From: Actinomadura geliboluensis | Lineage (GTDB): Bacteria; Actinomycetota; Actinomycetes; Streptosporangiales; Streptosporangiaceae | NCBI RefSeq assembly: GCF_005889745.1 | Contig: NZ_VCKZ01000040.1 | Coordinates: 1 to 33,545, forward strand | Length of the DNA stretch: 33,545 nt | Reading direction: 5' to 3' | Shown here: piece after piece, positions 23,604-30,870 of the stretch | How the letters are laid out: each line of letters opens with the position of its first letter | Position numbering within the stretch: position 1 is the stretch's first letter | Translations under genes and position numbers: made by a program | The notes under the pieces: generated by a model | The model's input: the letters and a program-made list of their open reading frames with translations, nothing else | Told to the model about the DNA's origin: nothing | Database searches by the model: none

Positions 23604-23610
23604 TTACGTA
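23597..23610. promoter_or_regulatory. Perfect palindrome, likely operator of the ArsR-type gene
   Basis: TACGTAATTACGTA is a perfect 14-bp palindrome 11 bases before the ArsR-type start codon and overlapping the patatin stop. A -10-like TAGTAT (23608-23613) overlaps it, which suits autorepression. Binding by the adjacent regulator is inferred. Confidence 0.65.
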
Positions 23611-23621
23611 GTATTGGAGGC

Positions 23622-24128
23622 ATGGCCGAGGAGGAGAGCCTGGCGGACCGCGTCGCCCGCCTGGAGGAGCGCGTGTCCCGCATGGAGGGCCGTCCTCCGG
23701 AGGCCGCCGAACCGCCGGACGCCGACGACGCCTTCTGGGCGCTGCGCGGCCTGAAGGAGCGCGCCGCCGACCCCGGCGCCGTGCTGTTCACCGGCTCGGT
23801 GACGCTGCCGTCCGGCGAGCACTACGAGTGGCAGCAGGGACACCCGGCGGGCGACCTGCTCGCCGACGACTGGGCGCAGGCCGCCGACACGCTGGGCGCG
23901 CTGGCGCACCCGGTGCGGCTGCTGCTGGTCCGCGAGGTCCTGCACGGCGCCCGCACCACCGCCGAGCTCGCCGCCCACGAGGGCCTCGGCACGACCGGCC
24001 AGCTCTACCACCACCTGCGCCGGCTGGTCGCGGCCGGCTGGCTGCGCACCACCGCGCGCGGGCAGTACAGCGTCCCCGGCGAGCGGGTGGTGCCGCTGCT
24101 CGCCGTGCTCGCCGCGGCGCGCCGCTGA
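23622..24128 (+). CDS. ArsR-like winged-helix regulator with N-terminal coiled coil
   Basis: A 168-residue regulator. A short heptad segment (LADRVARLEERVSRME, about 7-22) suggests a dimerising coiled coil. The C-terminal winged helix (about 90-165) reads LGALAHPVRLLLVREVL...TTAELAAHEGLGTTGQLYHHLRRL, an ArsR/HTH_20-type domain. No CxC metal-binding motif is visible, so metal sensing is unlikely. GGAGG sits only one base before the ATG, unusually close, so initiation may be weak or leaderless. The palindrome at 23597-23610 is a probable autoregulatory site. An M23 peptidase gene follows after 20 bases and is probably its regulated partner. Confidence 0.87.
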   Translation: MAEEESLADRVARLEERVSRMEGRPPEAAEPPDADDAFWALRGLKERAADPGAVLFTGSVTLPSGEHYEWQQGHPAGDLLADDWAQAADTLGALAHPVRLLLVREVLHGARTTAELAAHEGLGTTGQLYHHLRRLVAAGWLRTTARGQYSVPGERVVPLLAVLAAARR

Positions 24129-24148
24129 CCGACCGAACGGAGAAGACA

Positions 24149-24997
24149 ATGCTCAGGACGATCGCCCGCTTCCGCACCCTGATGGTCCTGCTCGGGCTGC
24201 TGCTCACCTTCACCGAGTCCCTGCACGGCGACGACCGGCTCGCCGTCGCGGGGTACGTCCTGATCGGGGCCGGGATCGTGCTGGTCTTCGTGCCCGGCGG
24301 GCGCGCCGGCCGGGAGCCGGTCGTCGTGGACGCCCCGGTCCGGGGCCGCTGGGTGCCGGTCAACAGCCCGGCCGACAAGGTGCCGAGCCACGGGACGCAC
24401 GAGCTGGGCCAGACGTACGCGATCGACCTCGTGCACGTCCCGGACCCGGCGGAGCCATGGCGCCCGCTCCGGAACCGGCCGCTCGCGTCCCGTCCGGAGA
24501 CGTTCCCGGCGTTCGGGCAGGACGTCCGCGCGCCGGCGGACGGCGTCGTCGTCCAGGCGGGCGGCCGGCAGCGCGACCACTGGAGCCGCAACTCCTGGCC
24601 CGGCTTCGTCTACCTGATGGTCGAGGGCGTGGTGTTCCGGCAGGTGCTCTCCCTGCTGACCCTGTCGGCCGGACGGTTCGTCATCGGCAACTCCGTCACC
24701 CTCGATCTCGGCGACGGGGTGTACGCGGTGTTCGCGCACCTGCGGCGCGGGTCCGTGCGCGTCTCCAAGGGCGACCGGGTCCGGGCGGGCGACGTCCTCG
24801 GCGAGGTGGGCAACTCCGGCAACTCGTCCGAGCCGCACCTGCACTTCCATCTGATGGACCGTCCGAGGCCCCTCGCCGCCGCCGGCATCCCGTTCGCGTT
24901 CCGCTACGAGAGCGGCGGCGGCCGGACGGTGACCGGTGTGCCCGGCGGCCGGGCGCCGTTCACCGTTCCCGCGCGGGACCCCGAGCCCGCCCGCTGA
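24149..24997 (+). CDS. Membrane-anchored M23 family metallopeptidase
   Basis: A 282-residue protein with two N-terminal hydrophobic segments (about 8-22 and 32-49) that should anchor it in the membrane. An M23 LytM-type domain follows: SHGTHELGQTYAID (His84 and Asp93 as likely zinc ligands), AFGQDVRAPADGVV, and GNSGNSSEPHLHFH (His230/232/234). The family cleaves peptidoglycan cross-bridges or peptides, or acts as a wall-enzyme activator when degenerate; here the zinc ligands look intact. GGAG six bases before the ATG supports the start. It lies 20 bases after the ArsR-type gene, so the pair forms an operon. Confidence 0.9.
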   Translation: MLRTIARFRTLMVLLGLLLTFTESLHGDDRLAVAGYVLIGAGIVLVFVPGGRAGREPVVVDAPVRGRWVPVNSPADKVPSHGTHELGQTYAIDLVHVPDPAEPWRPLRNRPLASRPETFPAFGQDVRAPADGVVVQAGGRQRDHWSRNSWPGFVYLMVEGVVFRQVLSLLTLSAGRFVIGNSVTLDLGDGVYAVFAHLRRGSVRVSKGDRVRAGDVLGEVGNSGNSSEPHLHFHLMDRPRPLAAAGIPFAFRYESGGGRTVTGVPGGRAPFTVPARDPEPAR

Positions 24998-25131
24998 GCC
25001 GGGGGCGCAGGGAGGCGGCCGTCCGCGGCTCGGCCCTCACCAATAAAGCTTGCAAATAGCGCAGTAGTGAGAATTATCTGACCTGTGGCGATCAGCTCAT
25101 TCCGTGGCCGTCCACAGCGGGTGAACGGCTG

Positions 25132-25160
25132 TTGACGGCGCTATAGGCCCGCCGGATAAT
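25132..25160 (+). promoter_or_regulatory. Promoter of the senA operon
   Basis: TTGACG (25132-25137) and GATAAT (25155-25160) with an exact 17-base spacer form a near-consensus housekeeping promoter. The expected start is near 25167, giving a leader of about 60 bases before the GTG of senA. Confidence 0.78.
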
Positions 25161-25226
25161 CCTCCTCAGTTCACTGGAATTCCGGACATCGCTCTCGGCT
25201 CGATCCCTCCACGATGGGAGAACGGC

Positions 25227-26519
25227 GTGCGGCCACATCCCCCGGACGAGGCGGAACTGGCCGGCTGGGTCGCCGACGGCTGCGAACGGGCCCTCCAGCT
25301 GGTCGCGGACCTCGACGACGAGCAGCTGATCGGGCCGCTGCTCCCGACCGTGAACCCGCTGCTCTGGGAGATCGGCCACCTCGCCTGGTTCCAGGAGAAG
25401 TTCGTCCTCCGCGACGCGTGCGGGCACGACCCGATCCTGCCGTTCGGGGACGCCCTCTACGACTCCGGCGCGATCCCGCACGACACCCGGTGGCGGCTCG
25501 TCCTGCCGTCCCGCAAGGAGACCGCGTCCTACATGCGCACCGTCGCCGGACGGGTGGCCGAGGAGGTCATGCGCGCGGACGCGACCGACGTGGTGCGGCA
25601 CTTCGCCCGCTACACCGTCCACCACTACGACACCCACACCGAGGCGTTCACGTACACGCGGCAGGGCCTCGGGTACTCCGCGCCGCACCTGCCCGGCCTC
25701 ACCGACGCGCCGGCGCCGGAAGGCGCGGGCGGTCCGCTGCCGGGCGACGCCGAGGTGGACGGCGGGACGTTCATCCTGGGCGCCCTCCAGTCCGACCCGT
25801 TCGTGTACGACAACGAGAAGTGGGCGCACCGCGTCGAGGTGGCGCCGTTCGCGATGGCGCGCGCGCCGGTCACACAGGCGGAGTTCGCCGAGTTCGTGGA
25901 AGCGGGCGGATACGCCGACGCCCGGTGGTGGTCGGACGGCGGCGCCTGGCTCGACTCCACCGGCGCGACCCACCCGCTCTACTGGCGCGGCTCGGCCGCC
26001 GAGGGCTGGCGGCGCCGCCACTTCGACACCTGGCTCGACCTGGAGCCGCACCTGCCCGTCACCCATGTCTGCTGGTGGGAGGCGGACGCCTACTGCCGCT
26101 GGGCGGGGCGGCGGCTGCCGACCGAGGCGGAGTGGGAGTACGCCGCCACCGGCGGCTCGCGCACCGGCGCCTACCCGTGGGGCGACGGCGAGCCGGACGC
26201 CGAGACCGCCGCGACGGACTGGCGCGGGCTCGGCCCGGCCGAGGTCGCGTCCTGCGCGGCGGGGGACAGCCCGTCCGGGTGCCGGCACATGATCGGCAAC
26301 GTTTGGGAGTGGACGGCGAGCGACTTCACCGGCTACCCGAACTTCGAGCGGGACGCCTACTTCGAGAACTCCGAGCAGTTCTTCGGCAGCCGCAAGGTGC
26401 TGCGCGGCGGCTCCTGGGCCACGCGCGGCCGGTACGTGCGCACCACCATGCGGAACTACTTCCCGCCGGACCGCCGGGACGTGCTCGGCGGCTTCCGCAC
26501 CTGCGCGGCCGCCGGGTGA
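25227..26519 (+). CDS. senA: Probable selenoneine synthase SenA (EgtB-like)
   Basis: A 430-residue protein with a DinB-type helical domain (about 10-150) and a formylglycine-generating-enzyme/sulfatase-modifying domain (about 176-428; LPTEAEWEYAATGG, GNVWEWTASDF, VLRGGSW, GGFRTC). This is the EgtB architecture. The iron-binding triad is visible as His51 (GHLAWFQEKF) and His133/His137 (HHYDTH). EgtB enzymes join a thiol to hercynine; SenA joins a selenosugar to hercynine, leading to selenoneine. SenA is chosen because a SenB-type glycosyltransferase overlaps its stop (GTGA); sequence alone would also allow an ergothioneine EgtB. GTG 25227 has GGGAG seven bases upstream. Hercynine synthesis (EgtD) must come from elsewhere. 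Confidence 0.85.
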   Translation: MRPHPPDEAELAGWVADGCERALQLVADLDDEQLIGPLLPTVNPLLWEIGHLAWFQEKFVLRDACGHDPILPFGDALYDSGAIPHDTRWRLVLPSRKETASYMRTVAGRVAEEVMRADATDVVRHFARYTVHHYDTHTEAFTYTRQGLGYSAPHLPGLTDAPAPEGAGGPLPGDAEVDGGTFILGALQSDPFVYDNEKWAHRVEVAPFAMARAPVTQAEFAEFVEAGGYADARWWSDGGAWLDSTGATHPLYWRGSAAEGWRRRHFDTWLDLEPHLPVTHVCWWEADAYCRWAGRRLPTEAEWEYAATGGSRTGAYPWGDGEPDAETAATDWRGLGPAEVASCAAGDSPSGCRHMIGNVWEWTASDFTGYPNFERDAYFENSEQFFGSRKVLRGGSWATRGRYVRTTMRNYFPPDRRDVLGGFRTCAAAG

Positions 26520-27493
26520 TCCTGCTCGTCACGCCGCACGCGCCGGGCAGCACGTCCGGCAACGGCGTGTCGGCCGCGCGCTGGGCCGCGATCCTGCGCG
26601 GGCTCGGCCACCGGGTGGAGGCCCGCGCCGACTACGGTTCGCCGGCCGGGGAGTACGCCGCCCTCTTCGCGCTGCACGCCCGCAAGAGCGCCGCCGCCGT
26701 CCGGGCGTTCCACGCCGACCACCCCGGCGTCCCGATCATCATCGCGCTGACCGGGACGGACCTCTACCCCGATCCGCGCGCCGCCGGGACGGACCCCGAG
26801 GTGCTCGCGCTGGCCGCGCGGCTGATCGTCCTGCAGCGGCTCGGCCCCGATCGGCTCGGCCCGGACCTCGCCGCACGCGCCCGGGTGATCGTGCAGTCCG
26901 TCCCGGAGATCCCGCCCCGGCCGCCGCGCGCCGGCTGCTTCGAGGCGGCGTTCCTGGCGCACGTCCGGCCGGTGAAGGACCCGCTGCGTCCCGCCGCCGC
27001 GATGCGGCTGCTCCCGGCGGACTCCCGCGTCCTCGTCACGCACGCCGGTGAGGCCCGGGACCGGCGGCTCGCCGAGCGCCTCGCCGCCGAGTCCGCGGCC
27101 AACCCCCGCTACGACTGGCTCGGGCCGGTGCCCCGGGACGAGGCCCTCGCGATCCTGGCGCGCGCGCGGCTGCTCGTCCTGCCGTCCCTGCACGAGGGCG
27201 GCGCGAACGTGGTGTCCGAAGCGATCGCGGCGGGAGTGCCGGTCATCGCCTCGGCCGTGCCCGGCTCGATCGGGCTGCTCGGCGAGGACTACCCCGGCTA
27301 CTTCCCGGCCGGGGACGCGCAGGCGCTGGCGGCGGCCCTGTACGCGGCGGAGAGGAACCTCGGCGGCTACTACGACCGGCTCCGCGAGCACTGCGCCGCG
27401 CTGCGTCCGCTGGTCGATCCGGCAAGGGAGCGGCGGGCGTTCGCCGCGCTGCTCGCCGAACTCGGCGTCCGACCTGACCAGCTCACCAAATGA
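26516..27493 (+). CDS. senB: Probable selenosugar synthase SenB (TIGR04348-type glycosyltransferase)
   Basis: A 325-residue GT-B glycosyltransferase. SenB couples selenophosphate with UDP-GlcNAc or a similar donor to give a 1-seleno-sugar, the selenium donor for SenA. Recognisable family segments are SGNGVSAARWAAILRGLGHRV near the N-terminus, ALHARKSAAAVRAFH, IIALTGTDLY, and the C-terminal donor site LPSLHEGGANVVSEAIAAGVPVIAS. The GTG start overlaps the senA stop (GTGA), so the two are translationally coupled. SenC, the selenophosphate synthetase usually found with SenA and SenB, is not in the window; another SelD-type gene must supply selenophosphate if the assignment holds. Confidence 0.87.
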   Translation: MILLVTPHAPGSTSGNGVSAARWAAILRGLGHRVEARADYGSPAGEYAALFALHARKSAAAVRAFHADHPGVPIIIALTGTDLYPDPRAAGTDPEVLALAARLIVLQRLGPDRLGPDLAARARVIVQSVPEIPPRPPRAGCFEAAFLAHVRPVKDPLRPAAAMRLLPADSRVLVTHAGEARDRRLAERLAAESAANPRYDWLGPVPRDEALAILARARLLVLPSLHEGGANVVSEAIAAGVPVIASAVPGSIGLLGEDYPGYFPAGDAQALAAALYAAERNLGGYYDRLREHCAALRPLVDPARERRAFAALLAELGVRPDQLTK

Positions 27494-27497
27494 CAAT

Positions 27498-27552
27498 AAG
27501 GAGGTCCAGCGAGATATGCCGCTATTCACCGGACTAAAAATGTCACCTCCTT
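27498..27552 (+). promoter_or_regulatory. Ribosome-binding site paired with a downstream anti-SD (possible switch)
   Basis: AAGGAGGT at 27498-27505 is the Shine-Dalgarno of the 18-codon ORF at 27516. ACCTCCTT at 27545-27552, inside that ORF, is its exact 8-base complement. A hairpin between them would hide the ribosome-binding site, and ribosomes in the ORF would break it. This is seen directly; a regulatory role is inferred. Confidence 0.45.
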
Positions 27553-27572
27553 GGCAGGAAGGTGCCGTGTAA
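27516..27572 (+). CDS. 18-residue small ORF behind senB
   Basis: ATG 27516 to TAA 27572 encodes MPLFTGLKMSPPWQEGAV. A strong AAGGAGGT lies ten bases upstream, better than those of many real genes here. It lies 22 bases after senB and 82 before the acyl-CoA-dehydrogenase-like gene, so it should be in the same transcript. Codon use (CTA, TTC, AAA, TCA) is less GC-biased than its neighbours. It could be a leader peptide for translational control through the SD/anti-SD pairing or a very short precursor peptide. No homologue is known to me. Confidence 0.45.
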   Translation: MPLFTGLKMSPPWQEGAV

Positions 27573-27654
27573 CACTTTCGGCGGACATGGGGCGGGGAGC
27601 TCGACGGCCTGCCGGTGACCGACGCGAAATGCCGCGAGAGAGAGGACGGGTTCG

Positions 27655-28779
27655 ATGCCGTACGACCACGCGAGCGCCGTGAGCGGAGTCATCGACGCCA
27701 CCATCGCCCCGCAGGCCGCCGACGTCGACCGCACCGGGACGTTCCCGCGCGCGAACGTGGACGCGCTGGCCAAGGCCGGCCTCCTCGGGCTCGTCAGCGC
27801 GGCCGAGACGGGCGGCCGGGGCGCCGGGCTGCGCGCCGCGGCGCACGTGATCGAACGGCTCGGCGGCACCTGCGGCTCGACCGCGATGGTCCTGCTCATG
27901 CACTACGCCGCGACGGCGATCATCGAGGCGCACGGGCCCGCGGAGGCGCGCCGCGCCATCGCCCGCGACGAGCGCCTCTGCACGCTCGCCTTCTCCGAGG
28001 CCGGGTCCCGCAGCCACTTCTGGGCGCCGATGAGCTCGGCCAGTGCGGACGGCGACGGCATGGTCCGGCTGGACGCGCGGAAGAGCTGGGTGACCTCGTC
28101 CGGCGAGGCCGACGTCTACGTCTGGTCGAGCCGCCCGCTGGAGGCGGACGGCCCGATGACCCTGTGGCTGGTGCCCGCCGGCGCGCCGGGCGTCACGGTC
28201 TCCGGCCCGTTCGACGGGCTCGGGCTGCGCGGCAACGGCTCCAACCCGGTGACGGCCGAGTCGGTGCCCGTCCCGCGCGAGGCCATGCTCGGCGCGGACG
28301 GCGCCGGGCTCGACATCGCGCTCCAGACCGGACTGCCGTTCTTCCTGGTGCTCAACGCCGCCTTCTCGCTCGGCCTCATGGACGCGCTCGTCGCGCGGGC
28401 CGCCGACCACCTCGGCCGCACCCGCCTCGACCACCTCGGCCAGACGCTCGCCGAGCAGCCGATGCACCGGGCCCGGTACGCGAGCCTGCGCACCCGCGCC
28501 GACCAGGTCCGCGCCTTCCTCGACGACACCCTCACCGCCATCGAGACGGGACGCGAGGACGCGACGCTCCGCGTGCTGCAGGTGAAGGCGGTGGCGGCGG
28601 AGGCCGCGTCGGACGTCGCCGACGGCGTCATGCGGCTGTGCGGCGGGTCGGCGTTCCGCAAGGACTTCGGCGTCGAGCGCCTCTTCCGCGATTCGCTGGC
28701 CGCCCGCGTCATGGCGCCCACCACCGAGGCGCTCCACGATTTCGTCGGCCGGATAGGGCTCGGCATGGCCCTGCTCTGA
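27655..28779 (+). CDS. Acyl-CoA-dehydrogenase-like flavoprotein without the catalytic Glu
   Basis: A 374-residue protein with the full acyl-CoA dehydrogenase fold: N-terminal helices, a middle beta domain (CTLAFSEAGSRSHF; SWVTSSGEADVYVW) and a C-terminal helical bundle (LCGGSAFRKDFGVERLFRD). The classical YEGT catalytic glutamate corresponds to Ala354 in MAPTTEALHDF, so simple alpha,beta-dehydrogenation of acyl-CoA is unlikely. Flavin monooxygenases of this fold, such as DszC and SfnB in organosulfur metabolism, also lack it. It is the first large gene of a tight three-gene block after senB. A GAGAGG ribosome-binding site precedes the ATG. The substrate is unknown; oxidation of a sulfur, selenium or nitrogen atom is possible. 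Confidence 0.82.
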   Translation: MPYDHASAVSGVIDATIAPQAADVDRTGTFPRANVDALAKAGLLGLVSAAETGGRGAGLRAAAHVIERLGGTCGSTAMVLLMHYAATAIIEAHGPAEARRAIARDERLCTLAFSEAGSRSHFWAPMSSASADGDGMVRLDARKSWVTSSGEADVYVWSSRPLEADGPMTLWLVPAGAPGVTVSGPFDGLGLRGNGSNPVTAESVPVPREAMLGADGAGLDIALQTGLPFFLVLNAAFSLGLMDALVARAADHLGRTRLDHLGQTLAEQPMHRARYASLRTRADQVRAFLDDTLTAIETGREDATLRVLQVKAVAAEAASDVADGVMRLCGGSAFRKDFGVERLFRDSLAARVMAPTTEALHDFVGRIGLGMALL

Positions 28780-28806
28780 GCCGAGACCGCGCTGAGGAGG
28801 GAACTG

Positions 28807-29649
28807 ATGACGTTCGTACTGGGCGCCGTCGCCTACGACCCCAAGGTGGTCACCATCTGGGGCGGTTTCCGCTCCTGGTTGAGGGACCAGGACTTCGACT
28901 TCGACTTCGTCCTCTACTCCAACTACGAGCGGCAGGTGGAGGACCTCGTCGCCGGGCGCATCGACGGCGCGTGGAACTCGCCGCTCGCCTGGGTCCGCGC
29001 CGACCGGACGGCCGCCGCGCGCGGCCGCCGCCTGCGGCCCCTGGTCATGCGCGACACCGACCAGGACCTCACCTCGGTCGTCGTGGTCCGCGGCGACTCG
29101 TCCTACAAGGACGTGGCCGACCTCAAGGGCGAGACCATCGCGGTCGGCGCGGTCGACTCGCCGCAGGCGACCCTCATCCCGCTGTCGTTCCTGCGCGCGT
29201 CCGGCGTCCGGCCGGGCGACGACGTGGCCGTCACCCGGTTCGACGTCGGCGTGGGGCTGCACGGCGACCACATCGGCGGCGAGCGCGACGCCGCCCGCGC
29301 GCTGATGGCCGGGCGTGTCGCGGCGGCCTGCATGATCGACGGCAACCACCTGCTGTTCGGACGGGAGGGCACGCTGCCGCCCGGCGGCACCCGCGTCATC
29401 GCGCAGACGCCGCCGTTCGACCACTGCAACCTCACGGTCGGCGACGGCCCGGAGGCCGACCGGTTCGGCGAGCTGCTGCTCTCGATGTCGTACGCCGACC
29501 CCAAGGTCCGGCCCCTGTTCGACCTGGAGGGCCTGACCGCCTGGCGGCCGGGCCGGACGACCGGCTACCCGCCGCTCGAACGGGCGGTCGACGAGGCCGG
29601 CTTCTACGACGCCGAAGGCGCGGTCACGGCCGCCGGCTACCGGCCGTGA
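28807..29649 (+). CDS. Cytosolic substrate-binding-protein-fold protein (PhnD/NMT1-like)
   Basis: A 280-residue type II periplasmic-binding-protein fold: YSNYERQVEDLVAGRIDGAWNSPLAW, DQDLTSVVVVRGDSSYKDVADLKGETIAVG and AARALMAGRVAAACMIDGNHL are typical of phosphonate- or NMT1/THI5-type binding proteins. Unlike transport proteins it has no signal peptide or lipobox, and no permease or ATPase gene adjoins it. It should therefore act in the cytosol, as a ligand sensor or as an enzyme; the menaquinone enzymes MqnA/MqnD and the pyrimidine synthase THI5 use this fold. GAGGAGGG precedes the ATG. The stop overlaps the next GTG (GTGA), indicating coupling to the TusA-ferritin gene. Confidence 0.78.
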   Translation: MTFVLGAVAYDPKVVTIWGGFRSWLRDQDFDFDFVLYSNYERQVEDLVAGRIDGAWNSPLAWVRADRTAAARGRRLRPLVMRDTDQDLTSVVVVRGDSSYKDVADLKGETIAVGAVDSPQATLIPLSFLRASGVRPGDDVAVTRFDVGVGLHGDHIGGERDAARALMAGRVAAACMIDGNHLLFGREGTLPPGGTRVIAQTPPFDHCNLTVGDGPEADRFGELLLSMSYADPKVRPLFDLEGLTAWRPGRTTGYPPLERAVDEAGFYDAEGAVTAAGYRP

Positions 29650-30857
29650 ACCCGCACGCCGGGGCGCCCGTCGTCCGGCTCGACGGGCTCGGCTTCGAAC
29701 GGGGCGCGCACCTGCTCGTGCAGCGCGCCCTGCGCGACCTGCCGCCGGGCGCGGAACTCGCCGTCACCGGGCACGACCCGGCGCTGACCGTCCACCTGGA
29801 GAGCTGGTGCCGGTCGCAGGGCCACCGCGTCCGCCGGCCCGGCGACCGCGACGACCCCGTCCGGGCCTACGTCGTCCGCGGCCGGACGGACCTGGACCGC
29901 TGGGCGGGCGCCGAGCGGGCCGGCGACCCGCGCCCCGGCGGCGTGCGGAAGGAGCCGAAGGCCCACTGGGGCCTCGCGGCGCGCGGCGCCCTGGTGGAGC
30001 CGGGCGGCCCCGAACCCGGCTTCGACCTGGCCGACCGCGACCTGGTCTGGGCGGACGTGGCGCCGTCCCTCTACGCGCACGCCGCGTCGTCCCAGTGGGA
30101 CCCGGAGGAGGCCGTCGACTGGGGCGCCGCCTTCGAGCTGCCCGCCGACATCGAGCGCGCGGTCGTCCAGGTCATGACGTTCCTGGTGGAGAACGAGCAG
30201 GCGGCGCTGGTCGTCCCGGCGCGGCTGCTCGGCCGCATCCACCCGCACTTCCGCGAGGTCCTCCAGCTCCTCGCGGTGCAGGCCGCCGACGAGGCCCGGC
30301 ACATGGAGGTGTTCACCCGGCGCGCGCTGCTGCGCGGCGGCGAGATGGGCACCTCGTCGGCGAGCGGGCGCGAGTCGCTCGCGACCCTGCTCACCGAGCC
30401 CGACTTCTCCCTGGCGTCGTTCCTCCTCTCGGTGCTGGGCGAGGGCAGCTTCCTCAACCTGCTGACGTTCCTCGACCGGCACGCCCCCGACCCGGTCACC
30501 CGCCAGGTCACGCGGCTGGCCCGGCAGGACGAGGCCCGGCACGTCGCCTTCGGGGTGGCGCACCTGCACCACCAGTCCGAGCTGGACCCGTCCCTCCGGT
30601 CGAGGCTCCGGACGGCCGTCGAGCGCCGCCACGACGCCCTCGTCGAGACGTCCGGGCTGAACCAGGACGTCTTCGACTCCCTGGTCCTGCTCGCCGCCGG
30701 GGGCTGGGCGCCGGAGGACGTCGGCCGGGGCCACGACGAGGTCCAGAAGCTGAAGACCGAGATGGACGAGGGGCGGCGGCACCGCCTCGTCCGCCTCGGC
30801 TTCCCCGCCGACGAGGCCGCCGACCTGTCGGCCCTGCACACCCGCAACTTCATGTGA
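29646..30857 (+). CDS. Degenerate TusA-like domain fused to a di-iron ferritin-like domain
   Basis: A 403-residue fusion. Residues 8-65 follow the TusA/SirA pattern: RLDGLG, ALRDLPPGAELAVTGHDP and SWCRSQGHRV. The CPxP position reads FERGAH, so the sulfur-carrier cysteine is missing. Residues about 160-375 form a ferritin-like four-helix bundle with ligands Glu184, Glu216-x-x-His219 (DEARH), Glu266 and Glu296-x-x-His299 (DEARH), as in di-iron oxygenases and oxidases. The GTG start overlaps the stop of the binding-protein-like gene. I infer an O2-activating di-iron enzyme with a TusA-shaped docking domain, linked to the sen genes by position. No characterised homologue is known to me. CCCC-GCT-GGGG after the stop may be a small terminator. 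Confidence 0.8.
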   Translation: MNPHAGAPVVRLDGLGFERGAHLLVQRALRDLPPGAELAVTGHDPALTVHLESWCRSQGHRVRRPGDRDDPVRAYVVRGRTDLDRWAGAERAGDPRPGGVRKEPKAHWGLAARGALVEPGGPEPGFDLADRDLVWADVAPSLYAHAASSQWDPEEAVDWGAAFELPADIERAVVQVMTFLVENEQAALVVPARLLGRIHPHFREVLQLLAVQAADEARHMEVFTRRALLRGGEMGTSSASGRESLATLLTEPDFSLASFLLSVLGEGSFLNLLTFLDRHAPDPVTRQVTRLARQDEARHVAFGVAHLHHQSELDPSLRSRLRTAVERRHDALVETSGLNQDVFDSLVLLAAGGWAPEDVGRGHDEVQKLKTEMDEGRRHRLVRLGFPADEAADLSALHTRNFM

Positions 30858-30870
30858 CCCCGCTGGGGGA

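Noticed and set aside
24998-25050. Weak GAGCCG/CGGCTC inverted repeat after the M23 gene as terminator
   Set aside because: Six-bp arms with a long loop and no T run; not convincing enough to list.
27541-27552. Perfect consensus ribosome-binding site AAGGAGGTGA on the minus strand
   Set aside because: It would serve a GTG frame antisense to senB that gives a Gly/Arg/Val-rich shadow product. The sequence is better explained by complementarity to the plus-strand Shine-Dalgarno.
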